Source: an uncultured Lachnospiraceae bacterium
GTDB lineage: Bacteria > Bacillota > Clostridia > Lachnospirales > Lachnospiraceae
Length of the DNA stretch: 38,445 bases
Assembly (NCBI GenBank): GCA_946403625.1
Contig: CAMJAP010000020.1
Location: 1-38,445 of the forward strand
Direction of reading: 5' to 3'
Shown here: piece after piece, positions 25,782 to 33,017 of the stretch
Layout of the letters: every line of letters begins with the position of its first letter
Numbering within the stretch: the first letter of the stretch is position 1
Notes under the pieces: model-generated
Seen by the model: only the letters and a program-made list of their open reading frames with translations
The model's database searches: none
Told to the model about the DNA's origin: nothing
Made by a program: the position numbers and the translations under genes

Positions 25782-26726
25782 TTACCAATAGCATCCGTTC
25801 TCGACGTTTTCCACGCCGCTGTCTAAGCCTTCCGTCTGCAGGGACGGGGAAGTCCACGCATCCGAGTAGAAGCGCTGCATCTGCGGCATATCCTTCCAGC
25901 GCGCCCCTTTGATCCCAAAGAGCAATTGCAGGGAACCGCCGATCTGGATAGCCTGCTTTCCGGCGCGTTTGAGTTTTACCGCCAGCGGCAGTCCGTAGGC
26001 GCCGCACGCGATCAGCGCCACATCGAAGTCTTCCTTCATCGCTTCCCGGTACATATAGTCCAGCGCATCAAACCAGGTGGCAAAGCGCGGATCCGGCTGT
26101 CCGAGCAGGGTCTGCACCGCCTTGACCGTCCGCAGGGAAAACGCCGGCAGGATCTCCGTTCCCGGGAACAGCTGCTCCCGCTTGGCATACTGCTTTTCAA
26201 TGCTCTCCGCAAAAGGATGGACTACCAGCACCCGCTTGCCTGCCAATGCCGCCGTCCAGGGATCCTCCGGGCTGTACCACGGCTCCAATCCTTCCAGCAA
26301 TCCGTAGGTCATATCGACTTTTCCGAATTTTTTTAAGAAATAATCTTCCATCTGATTGAACCACACGCCCATCAGATCCACCTCCGACAGGCTGTCTTCC
26401 ATCAGACGGGAGAAGCGGTCAAAGTCTTCCATACTCCCGAAGAAACCGGAGAGGTTTACCAGCAGGTTGTGCAAGTACGCCTTCTGCTTTTCGTCGTGAT
26501 ACTCCGGCTGGCAGGCTACCATCGCCTTGCACTCCGAGCCGCCGATCCGTGCCACCGCAAACGGCGCATCGGTATGCAGCAGTTCTTTCAGCTGCCGGTT
26601 GGTTTCTTCCAGCGTGAGGATGTTGCGCCCGTTATATTTACTTTTCGCCACCTTCCAGCCAAAGTGCGTATGCATAAACATGCGCATCTTCCAGGAAAGG
26701 CGTTTGGTGTACCATTCTAGATTCAT
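25782..26726 (-). CDS. Uncharacterised GT-D-like protein of polysaccharide loci
   Basis: 314 residues from the ATG at 26726, which overlaps the TGA of the GT11 gene (ATGA). A longer frame to 26873 runs inside GT11 and is rejected. I do not recognise a named family with certainty. FAVARIGGSECKAMV recalls the ARxGxGE nucleotide-sugar motif of GT-D (DUF1792-type) transferases. The late block IACGAYGLPLAVKLKRAGK followed by AIQIGGSLQLLFGI recalls their second half. KRVLVVHPFAESIEKQY lies between. The protein ends VENVENGCYW. Placement between two fucosyltransferases suggests a sugar-transfer or modification step on the same glycan. Function inferred, not established. Confidence 0.7.
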   Translation of the reverse strand: MNLEWYTKRLSWKMRMFMHTHFGWKVAKSKYNGRNILTLEETNRQLKELLHTDAPFAVARIGGSECKAMVACQPEYHDEKQKAYLHNLLVNLSGFFGSMEDFDRFSRLMEDSLSEVDLMGVWFNQMEDYFLKKFGKVDMTYGLLEGLEPWYSPEDPWTAALAGKRVLVVHPFAESIEKQYAKREQLFPGTEILPAFSLRTVKAVQTLLGQPDPRFATWFDALDYMYREAMKEDFDVALIACGAYGLPLAVKLKRAGKQAIQIGGSLQLLFGIKGARWKDMPQMQRFYSDAWTSPSLQTEGLDSGVENVENGCYW

Positions 26727-27637
26727 AGTTTTATCCAGTGTTCTCTTGCCAGCGCCAGTTGTTCGTCTGCCTTGTACTGCTTGGGGGCTACGATCACGCT
26801 GCCTTCCTTTTCGCCCAGCACCGCGCCCCAATAACTGAAGGAGCTGTTTGCGATGATCATATGCCTGCAGCACGCCATCATCTGCATATCCCGATAGCTG
26901 TCCTTCCCGGAATGATGGATCATCCGGTAGTCGCCCAGAAATGCGAAGTTTTCTTTGATGTATTCCACGTCATCCGAAAACACATAAAATACCGGATGCG
27001 GGATGGTCTCGCGGATCTTTGCCGCTGCCCGTTCGTAATAGGCCATCCCTAATATATCAAATACATTGCCCACATAATCGCCACGTCGCACATGCACCGC
27101 CACGGAATCTTCGTTCGCCATCTGCTCTGCCAGCTGCGCATCGTCCGCATCCATCGGCTGCGCAAAGGACAGATCCTTTCGCACCTGCGCCTCGCAAAAC
27201 TTAAGATATGCATCCGAGCAGAACACGCCCTCGATGTACCAGTCCTTTTCCGGATCCAGATTTTCAAACTGCGGATCGTACACATACTGTTCCGGTCCGA
27301 AATTGAAAATATGTCCTTCCGGTGTGGGACGTTTTGCATTTTTCTTCTTCGCGATCTGCCGGGACAGATAACGCAGGCCCGCAAACCGGTAATACCGCGG
27401 ATAATACTCATGCACTTTGGCCACTTCTTCATAGGTCGCCGCCGGCAATTCGATCCCGAATACCCGCTTTAATTCATATCCCTGATGCTCCTGCCAGTTA
27501 CGGTCAAACCATGTCAGATCCGCCTTGAGCAGCGCGGTATCGATGCCCCGCTCCTTCAAACGATTCTTAAAGTAGCAATAAAAGGTATATTCAAACATCT
27601 GGTTGCCCAGACCACCATGAAACCGAATCAGATACAC
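26723..27637 (-). CDS. GT11 alpha-1,2-fucosyltransferase (GTG start)
   Basis: 304 residues from GTG at 27637, chosen because AGAGGAA is 8 nt upstream and because family members begin a few residues before FHGGLGNQMFEY. The ATG at 27673 has no ribosome site. Conserved blocks: GGLGNQMF at the N-terminus, VAVHVRRGDYVG (HxRRGDY, binds GDP-fucose), FYVFSDDVEYIKENF and ANSSFSYWGAVLG. It should make Fuc-alpha-1,2-Gal, the H-antigen linkage. It leads the unit followed by the GT-D-like and GT10 genes. I found no clear promoter immediately upstream. The small antisense-RNA locus occupies that gap. Confidence 0.93.
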   Translation of the reverse strand: MYLIRFHGGLGNQMFEYTFYCYFKNRLKERGIDTALLKADLTWFDRNWQEHQGYELKRVFGIELPAATYEEVAKVHEYYPRYYRFAGLRYLSRQIAKKKNAKRPTPEGHIFNFGPEQYVYDPQFENLDPEKDWYIEGVFCSDAYLKFCEAQVRKDLSFAQPMDADDAQLAEQMANEDSVAVHVRRGDYVGNVFDILGMAYYERAAAKIRETIPHPVFYVFSDDVEYIKENFAFLGDYRMIHHSGKDSYRDMQMMACCRHMIIANSSFSYWGAVLGEKEGSVIVAPKQYKADEQLALAREHWIKL

Positions 27638-27697
27638 GATTTCTTCCTCTTTCCCAAGCTTACGGCCATACAACGCCCAACCATATCTCTTGAATCA

Positions 27698-27725
27698 TTG
27701 ACAAAAAAGACAAATATGCTATACT
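27698..27725 (+). promoter_or_regulatory. Plus-strand promoter of the antisense RNA
   Basis: TTGACA (27698-27703), 16 bp, TATACT (27720-27725) preceded by TGC (extended -10). This is the only strong plus-strand promoter I found. RNA would start near 27732. Confidence 0.7.
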
Positions 27726-27731
27726 GAATAA

Positions 27732-27833
27732 AGAAAAAGGTATCCGTTTTTAGACGGTTCACCTTGGTTTACAGTTACTCAAACAAAAAAGCAACCATTA
27801 CACCTTGGGCGAAGGGCGGTTGCTTTTTTGTTT
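27732..27833 (+). ncRNA. Putative antisense (antitoxin) RNA
   Basis: A transcript of about 100 nt from the promoter at 27698-27725 to the terminator at 27781-27833. It contains no credible reading frame. It has a small CCGT/ACGG hairpin (27744-27757), then a single-stranded stretch, then the terminator stem, which is fully complementary to the 3' end of the small toxin-like mRNA from the opposite strand (last codons, stop codon and terminator). This convergent, 3'-overlapping layout is that of Firmicute type I toxin-antitoxin pairs such as txpA/ratA, bsrG/SR4 and the pAD1 par locus. Boundaries are predicted. Confidence 0.55.
27781..27833. terminator. Bidirectional terminator shared by toxin mRNA and antisense RNA
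   Basis: AAACAAAAAAGCAACC (27781-27796) is perfectly complementary to GGTTGCTTTTTTGTTT (27818-27833), a 16-bp stem. The loop carries an extra CCTT/AAGG pair. A and T runs on both flanks make it functional in either direction. On the minus strand the last codons of the peptide lie in one arm and its stop codon in the loop. Confidence 0.85.
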
Positions 27834-27920
27834 GATCTTTCTTACAACATCTCTTACAGCGATCACAATAGTAATGATACCACTGATAATGCTGACGATG
27901 TTTGCGATCAGTCCAAGCAT
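27798..27920 (-). CDS. 40-residue hydrophobic peptide, type I toxin-like
   Basis: The frame ATG 27920 to TAA 27800 is too short for most gene finders. The peptide starts MLGLIANIVSIISGII, continues TIVIAVRDVV as one predicted membrane helix (residues about 2-22) and ends in a basic tail (RKIKQKSNRPSPKV). A single helix with a positively charged tail is the build of membrane-acting type I toxins (TxpA, BsrG, Fst), though I see no close match to any named one. AAAGGA lies 7 nt upstream of ATG. A 118-nt leader contains two hairpins (CGTATG/CATACG at 27979-27994 and CGGTT/AACCG at 27993-28010) and a short in-frame upstream frame. It likely acts at the cytoplasmic membrane. Toxicity is inferred. 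Confidence 0.6.
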   Translation of the reverse strand: MLGLIANIVSIISGIITIVIAVRDVVRKIKQKSNRPSPKV

Positions 27921-27932
27921 AGAGCATTCCTT

Positions 27933-27950
27933 TCAATGTATTTCCCTCAT
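27933..27950 (-). CDS. Five-codon upstream frame (MREIH) with a near-perfect ribosome site
   Basis: AAAAGGAGGT (27958-27967) sits 8 nt before ATG AGG GAA ATA CAT TGA. The frame is the same as that of the toxin-like peptide, whose ATG follows 12 nt after the TGA. It may couple translation of the peptide to ribosome loading here, or the TGA may be a nonsense change in a longer toxin. Confidence 0.4.
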   Translation of the reverse strand: MREIH

Positions 27951-28044
27951 AAGCATTACCTCCTTTTCGAAGGGATTTCGTATGAGACCATACGGTTGAA
28001 AGGTGAACCGCCTTACCATCACAGATACCTTTTCCTTAATGTCT

Positions 28045-28073
28045 ATAGTAGCATAGACTTACAGATTGCACAA
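28045..28073 (-). promoter_or_regulatory. Promoter of the toxin-like mRNA
   Basis: TTGTGC (28068-28073), 17 bp, TACTAT (28045-28050) preceded by TGC, an extended -10. RNA would start near 28038, giving an mRNA of about 255 nt. Its -10 region and start are similar to those of the opposing plus-strand promoter. Confidence 0.55.
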
Positions 28074-28150
28074 TCCGAATACAAAAGGTCAAAGTATCCC
28101 TTACTTTCTATACAACTCTTCCTGCAAATCTTTTTGTCCGAACTTCTCGA

Positions 28151-29287
28151 TCACACCTCGCCTTTTTGAATACTATCATATAGTTTCAAGATTGCCGTCG
28201 TGTTGGCCTGTGCCGGGAAGCAATCCGATGCCCGCTTTCGACCGGCGTCTCCCAGCTGCCTGCGCAGCGCGGCGTCCTCGATCATCCGCCGCATCGCCTG
28301 CTTCAGCCCGTCTTTGTCGTGATACAGCATACCCGTTTCGCTCGTTACGATCTCCGGGGTAGCCCCGCTCTCATAGCCGATCACCGGCAGGCCCGCCAGC
28401 ATATATTCTACGGTTACAAGCCCGAATCCTTCATAAGCCGAAGCCATCAGGCCGACATCACTTTTTTGCAGCAATCCCGGAATATCCGATACAAAGCCGG
28501 CAAACTCCGCCTCCCTCAGATCATTTTTCTCCGCAAAACTGCGCAGTTTCTTTTCATACGCCGGCAGTCCTGTCCCCGCAAAGGTGATCCGGAAATCCTT
28601 CACGCCTTCCTTTTTGAGTTCCGCTGCTGCCTGCAACACCTGCAGCTGCTGTTTCTTCGGGAAGAGGTAGGCGACGTATACAAAGTTTACGACAGTATCT
28701 TTCCCGGATATCGCTCCGGTCATTTCGCCCGCATCCACACCATCATAGATGCGCACTACATTAGCGTTCGGATACTTCTTGCGCATATGTTCCTTCAGCG
28801 CATCCGAGATGGTCACCAGACAGCTTGCCTGCTCGTAATACTTCTGCACCTGCGCATCCGGATAGAAATATTCCATCCCGTAATGTTCCTGCGCAAATTC
28901 GCGGATGTGCCACACATGCATACAGCCCAGTTTTTCCGCCAGCATCGCCCCCGTACCGATCACGCTGGAATTGGAATGGATCACATCGATGCTTTCGTTT
29001 TTATAATGTTCATACAGCTGCTCCAGCTCCGCTGCGATCTGCTTTTTGCGTTTCTCTTTCTTGATCGTAAAGCTGACCGGCTCTTTGTAGATCGCCTGCC
29101 ACTGCGTGATATCGCAGATATAATACGGAACCCCTGCTTTTCGGAGTGCTTCCGTAAACTCGCCTTCCGCCGGGAGTGTCACATACGGCTGATGCCGACC
29201 GCTCTCCACCATGCCGAGGATGAGGGAAAGAAGCGCGCGATTGGCACCGTACATATTATCGTAATGGCTGATAAACAGAACTTTCAT
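28151..29287 (-). CDS. GT4 family glycosyltransferase
   Basis: 378 residues. MKVLFISHYDNMYGANRALLSLI at the N-terminus (the GANRALL loop is common in this GT4 branch), IDVIHSNSSVIGTGA, WHIREFAQEHYG, then YVAYLFPKKQQLQVLQAA, FAGFVSDIPGLLQKSDV and ASAYEGFGLVTVEYMLAGLPV (EX7E site). The ATG overlaps the TGA of the ABC transporter gene (ATGA), so flippase and transferase are made together. That supports a late cytoplasmic sugar addition just before export. No terminator follows directly. The toxin/antisense locus begins within about 80 bp. Confidence 0.88.
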   Translation of the reverse strand: MKVLFISHYDNMYGANRALLSLILGMVESGRHQPYVTLPAEGEFTEALRKAGVPYYICDITQWQAIYKEPVSFTIKKEKRKKQIAAELEQLYEHYKNESIDVIHSNSSVIGTGAMLAEKLGCMHVWHIREFAQEHYGMEYFYPDAQVQKYYEQASCLVTISDALKEHMRKKYPNANVVRIYDGVDAGEMTGAISGKDTVVNFVYVAYLFPKKQQLQVLQAAAELKKEGVKDFRITFAGTGLPAYEKKLRSFAEKNDLREAEFAGFVSDIPGLLQKSDVGLMASAYEGFGLVTVEYMLAGLPVIGYESGATPEIVTSETGMLYHDKDGLKQAMRRMIEDAALRRQLGDAGRKRASDCFPAQANTTAILKLYDSIQKGEV

Positions 29288-31062
29288 CCGATTCCTTCCA
29301 GCACTTCCGCTTTGTCGCGCTTGGTTGCCACGCCACCGTTGATCTCAAAGATCGCATCGCAGTTGCGGATCGTGGTCAGGCGGTGCGCTACGATGATCAT
29401 CGTCTTGCTGCCGTGCAGGGAATCGATGGCTTCCATAACGGCCGTTTCTGTTTCGGTATCCAAAGCACTGGTCGCTTCATCCAGCACCAGGATCTGCGGA
29501 TCTTCATACAACGCTCTTGCGATGGCGATACGCTGCCGCTGTCCGCCGGAGAGCCGCACACCGCGTTCACCCACCATTGTATCCAGGCCTTTATCCAGCC
29601 CGCGCACAAACTCAGCCAGCTGCGCTTCTTCCAGCGCCCGCCAGATCTTGTCATCATCAATGTCTTTTTCGTAAATACCAAATGCCACGTTGCCGCGGAT
29701 CGTATCGTCCGTCAGATATACGGCCTGCGGCACATAGCCGATGATCTTTGCCCAGCCCGCCAGGTTCTGATATACATCCACACCATCCAGCAGAATCTGT
29801 CCTTCCTGCGGTTTCAAAAGGCCCAGCACTACATCCGCCAGTGTGGTCTTACCGGCACCGGAAGGTCCGATCAACGCTACCGATTCGCCCTTACGGATCT
29901 CCAGGCTCAGGTTACGCAGTACATCCTCCTGGCCTGCCGGATACTTCCAGCGGACATTTTTGATCTCCAGGTTCTTTTCAAATCCAAGCGGTTCCGCATC
30001 CTCCGGGTCCGCTACTCTGAGCTGATAGGTATCGTCTTCTTCAATCTGCTTGAGCATCTCATAGATGGAATCCAAACGAGGCCGATTGTACATGATCGCA
30101 TTCAGATTGGTGGTCAGACGACCGGTTGCCGGGAACAGTCGAAACGCTGCATATGCAACCGTTGCCAATACCGTCACAAATCCCGCCACATTATCCGTCA
30201 TCTGCAGACGCATAATTACAACGGCGATCAACCCGCCCATACATATTACTTCATACACATTCACCGGGATCACATTCAGGAAATTGTTTCTCTTAGCCGC
30301 TTTTGCGCTTAATGTGCAGGCAGCATCAAAGGATTCCGCAAAATACTTTTGCTTGTTTTTCACCATGATCTCCTTGATGCCGTTAAATGCCTGTGTCAGG
30401 CACTGCAGCATACGGCTGTCGCAATCCTGTCCGATACGGCCAAACAGTTTGACCAGCCGCTTCAATCCAAAGAACAGGATAAGCATACAAGTTCCCAGGA
30501 TCAACACCAAAGAACCGGCCAAAAGCGGATCCAGTGCGATGATAAAAATACTGATCGCACCGACGGTAAATACCTCAGACAGTACGCGGAACAGATAGAA
30601 GAATACACCAAACACGCCCACTACGTCCTGGTTGATACTGCGGATCAACACCGCCGAATTGACTCCCAGATGAAACAGGTAAGACGAATTCAGATAGGTA
30701 TGTGTCATCTTAATGGAAAGATCCCTTTGCACACCGGTGGAATACCAGGTATACACATAGGAAGAAAACACAAGATAAATATTCTTGAGCAAAATGGCCG
30801 AAAAAACCAATCCGCCCAAAATCGCTATCGTCTCCATCTGATCCTTGGGATGAAAACATTGATCGATCACCTGCGCATACCACTTGGTAGCGTACTCTCC
30901 CGGTGTCATGATTGCCGAAACGAACGGAAAAAAGATCGCCGTTCCCGCGGTTTCCAGCAAAGATCCGATAAACGCCAGAAAAGTCACTACAAAATACTGC
31001 CGCTTCTGTTTCCTGTTCAATATATAATTCAGTTTCGATATAATGTCACGTACTGCTTTCAA
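29284..31062 (-). CDS. PglK/MsbA-like ABC transporter (lipid-linked glycan flippase)
   Basis: 592 residues, TTG start with GAGG 8 nt upstream. A fused half-transporter: residues about 15-330 hold six membrane helices (FVVTFLAFIGSLLETAGTAI, AILLKNIYLVFSSYVYTWY and others). The nucleotide-binding domain follows with Walker A GPSGAGKTT (about 399-407), Q-loop YVPQ, signature LSGGQRQR (about 504) and Walker B ILVLDEATSALD (about 523), then H-loop VAHRLTT. It should work as a homodimer. The subgroup resembles PglK, which flips undecaprenyl-PP-linked oligosaccharides. It is the only exporter visible in the window. Its promoter overlaps the terminator of the upstream Bat operon. Confidence 0.9.
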   Translation of the reverse strand: MKAVRDIISKLNYILNRKQKRQYFVVTFLAFIGSLLETAGTAIFFPFVSAIMTPGEYATKWYAQVIDQCFHPKDQMETIAILGGLVFSAILLKNIYLVFSSYVYTWYSTGVQRDLSIKMTHTYLNSSYLFHLGVNSAVLIRSINQDVVGVFGVFFYLFRVLSEVFTVGAISIFIIALDPLLAGSLVLILGTCMLILFFGLKRLVKLFGRIGQDCDSRMLQCLTQAFNGIKEIMVKNKQKYFAESFDAACTLSAKAAKRNNFLNVIPVNVYEVICMGGLIAVVIMRLQMTDNVAGFVTVLATVAYAAFRLFPATGRLTTNLNAIMYNRPRLDSIYEMLKQIEEDDTYQLRVADPEDAEPLGFEKNLEIKNVRWKYPAGQEDVLRNLSLEIRKGESVALIGPSGAGKTTLADVVLGLLKPQEGQILLDGVDVYQNLAGWAKIIGYVPQAVYLTDDTIRGNVAFGIYEKDIDDDKIWRALEEAQLAEFVRGLDKGLDTMVGERGVRLSGGQRQRIAIARALYEDPQILVLDEATSALDTETETAVMEAIDSLHGSKTMIIVAHRLTTIRNCDAIFEINGGVATKRDKAEVLEGIG

Positions 31063-31106
31063 AATCTTTTCCTCGATTTCATCAGTTCATAGTATTTCAA
31101 GATGAC

Positions 31107-31135
31107 ATAATACCATAAAAAGGACCCTGCCGCAA
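31107..31135 (-). promoter_or_regulatory. Candidate promoter of the flippase gene
   Basis: TTGCGG (31130-31135), 17 bp, TATTAT (31107-31112) preceded by TGG. The -35 box sits in the loop of the upstream terminator hairpin. The -35 match is weak, but the extended -10 is good. Confidence 0.4.
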
Positions 31136-31148
31136 GGCAGGGTTCTCT
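31117..31148 (-). terminator. Intrinsic terminator of the MoxR/Bat operon
   Basis: Minus strand: GAACCCTGCC, loop TTGC, GGCAGGGTCC (one mismatch), then TTTTT. It begins about 65 nt after the stop of the TPR protein gene at 31214. Confidence 0.85.
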
Positions 31149-31213
31149 TCGATAAAAAAATTATAAAATTGTAATCCGTTGCACCGGTTCACATCACTGT
31201 TCTATTGTTCCTT

Positions 31214-32068
31214 TTACCACGGTTTCGGATTGCCGCCGCCTTCATCCTCACCGGAAAAGTAACGGATCTCATCGTAATCGCTCTTCGCCTGTTCCTGCTC
31301 TTCCATGGTTTTTGCCTGCTGTTCCTCTAAAATATTCCTTACCTGGTCCTCGCGTGCATCGCCGCCGGAAGACTGTTCATCGCCCTCGCCGGAACCGCCG
31401 CCACTGTTATTATCCTCGGAACCGCCGCCGCCACCGGATTCCTGCTTCAGTTTCTCCAGCATTTCCTTTAATTCTTTGATTTCCTTATCGATATCCGAAT
31501 CCAGTTTCTTCGCCTCATCCAGTTCTTCCTCCGGAATGGAAAGGTCCAGGGTATCCTTTTTTCCGACACATCCGTTATCAGACAGATCTTCCTTGGCTCG
31601 TTCCAGGACATGGATCGCCTTGGTGATCTTATCGGCAAGAACAACAATATCCGTTTCTTTTCCGTCCTCAAAATCCTCATATCTTTCATAGATATCATCG
31701 AAGTCTATGGTCTTGGTGCGGGACAATGACAGATTGATACACGATCTGCCCTTTATATTTCCGGTGACATTATCCTTCAGAACCTTCTCGTACATATCCA
31801 TGGCTTTTTCATAATTACCGCCATCGTACTCCGCATTCGCCAGATTGTAGGTCGTGATGTATTCGTCGATAAAACCGATCTCCGCAGCTTTCTCCTCGGC
31901 TTCCACCGGATACTCCCCTTTTTGGCTCATCAATACAAAGAAGCTGTTTAACCCCAGTCTGGTACCGCATACGGCAAAGCAGGCAAAGACAGCCAGACAC
32001 ACCAGGATCATTACGATCATGCGAAGTATCAGTATATTGTATTTTTTTCTGTCGAATTTCATAACCAA
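31214..32068 (-). CDS. TPR-containing BatC-like membrane protein
   Basis: About 284 residues. One N-terminal membrane helix (LILRMIVMILVCLAVFACFAV), then a TPR unit (YNLANAEYDGGNYEKAMDMYEKVL), a charged helical stretch (KEIKELKEMLEKLKQ) and a glycine/serine/acidic low-complexity segment, ending in a coiled region and GGGNPKPW. This is the plan of the last protein in MoxR-Bat operons, thought to assemble with the VWA proteins at the membrane. AAGGAG in the end of the upstream gene is 7 nt from the TTG at 32068 and 13 nt from an in-frame ATG two codons later. Either may be used. A strong terminator follows. Confidence 0.8.
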   Translation of the reverse strand: MVMKFDRKKYNILILRMIVMILVCLAVFACFAVCGTRLGLNSFFVLMSQKGEYPVEAEEKAAEIGFIDEYITTYNLANAEYDGGNYEKAMDMYEKVLKDNVTGNIKGRSCINLSLSRTKTIDFDDIYERYEDFEDGKETDIVVLADKITKAIHVLERAKEDLSDNGCVGKKDTLDLSIPEEELDEAKKLDSDIDKEIKELKEMLEKLKQESGGGGGSEDNNSGGGSGEGDEQSSGGDAREDQVRNILEEQQAKTMEEQEQAKSDYDEIRYFSGEDEGGGNPKPW

Positions 32069-32072
32069 TCAT

Positions 32073-33017
32073 TTACTCCTTAAAGAGAAAGAAAACTGCG
32101 AGTAACAGGATCATAAATCCGGGCACAAACATATAATAAATATCATCATAATTATCCAGATCATCTCTGTTTGCCTGTACTTCCTCGGCATTGACGATCG
32201 CCTTATCGATCACTTCCGATACATCCTTCTTGTTCTGCACATGAATGCAGTCGATTTCAACCGCATCCGCAAGTTCCTTTAACGAGTCCATATCCAGGCA
32301 TGTGATCGCATCCGAATAGGTAGTATGATCATAGAGTTTAACACCGTATGCGTCCGTTATGGTTGCTCCCTTTTTCGTACCGAAACCGAGAACCGCACCC
32401 CCATCGATCATGGATGCCATATCTTTAAAATCGATCCTCTCCTCATCCACCGTGATCTCACCGTCACTTAAGAAAAAGACGATTCGTTCATGGCCTTCTT
32501 CCTTGCCCATATGGCCCAGCATATATTCCATATTTTCAAATGGCGAATTGAGGGATGTTCCGTTGGCCAGCCATTGGTTGGGAATATGGATTGCCCTGAT
32601 CACATCGTCTATGGACTGCGCGTCCTGTGTGATAGGCATCTTTATCTCACTTTTATCCCCAAAGGTGATCAGCGCAAAAGAACTTCCGCTCATTTCTTCC
32701 ATGATGTATTCCATGGTCTCTACGGCGCCGCTCATTCTGCTGTCGTTTTGATAATCCTCGGCCCACATACTCATAGTAGTGTCCAGTACAAACAGCACAT
32801 CCAGATTCGGTCTGGCGTATTGGATGTCCTTGTTCCGGATCATCGGACGGACACCCATGGGAACCACCGACAGGCAAAGAAGCGCTGACGCTATTATTTT
32901 GACCGTCTTGGAAAGTACGCTTCCATGCGTTCTCAAGGCCCCGATCAGTAAAATGATAAACAGCACCACAAGCAGGATCACCAGAACTGCAACTGGTACC
33001 ACCGGTTGAAATTTCAT
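32073..33017 (-). CDS. Von Willebrand A domain membrane protein (BatB-like)
   Basis: 314 residues. Two N-terminal helices and one C-terminal helix (YYMFVPGFMILLLAVFFLF) bracket a VWA domain. MIDAS residues: LFVLDTTMSM (DxTxS in place of DxSxS), NGTSLNSPF (Thr) and FFLSDGEI (Asp). The domain should face the periplasmic or extracellular side or the cytosol depending on topology, which I cannot fix. The start ATG overlaps the preceding stop (TGATG). VWA/MoxR systems are thought to work as metal-dependent chaperone or insertion machinery. Confidence 0.87.
   Translation of the reverse strand: MKFQPVVPVAVLVILLVVLFIILLIGALRTHGSVLSKTVKIIASALLCLSVVPMGVRPMIRNKDIQYARPNLDVLFVLDTTMSMWAEDYQNDSRMSGAVETMEYIMEEMSGSSFALITFGDKSEIKMPITQDAQSIDDVIRAIHIPNQWLANGTSLNSPFENMEYMLGHMGKEEGHERIVFFLSDGEITVDEERIDFKDMASMIDGGAVLGFGTKKGATITDAYGVKLYDHTTYSDAITCLDMDSLKELADAVEIDCIHVQNKKDVSEVIDKAIVNAEEVQANRDDLDNYDDIYYMFVPGFMILLLAVFFLFKE

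Larger units (their letters stand above)
27734..28033. repeat. Inverted repeat bounding the toxin/antisense locus (arms 27734-27765 and 28000-28033)
   Basis: The left arm contains AAAAAGGTATC and CGGTTCACCTT. The right arm, read on the minus strand, contains GAAAAGGTATC and CGGTTCACCTTT, with a few bases different between the blocks. Each arm lies just after a promoter, so both RNAs begin with almost the same 30 bases. The similarity extends into the -10 regions (ATGCTATACT and ATGCTACTAT). Confidence 0.65.

Noticed and set aside
23886-25826. 646-codon open frame on the plus strand
   Set aside because: Antisense to the GT10 and DUF6056-like genes. The translation is rich in His, Arg and Gln with no recognisable motif, as expected from the complement of GC-balanced coding DNA, and has no ribosome site.
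27805-27999. 64-codon plus-strand frame over the toxin-like locus
   Set aside because: It begins inside the terminator stem-loop of the plus-strand RNA, lacks a ribosome site, and is the complement of the hydrophobic peptide frame.
28319-29674. 451-codon open frame on the plus strand
   Set aside because: Complement of the GT4 and ABC transporter genes, whose Walker and EX7E motifs are clear on the other strand.
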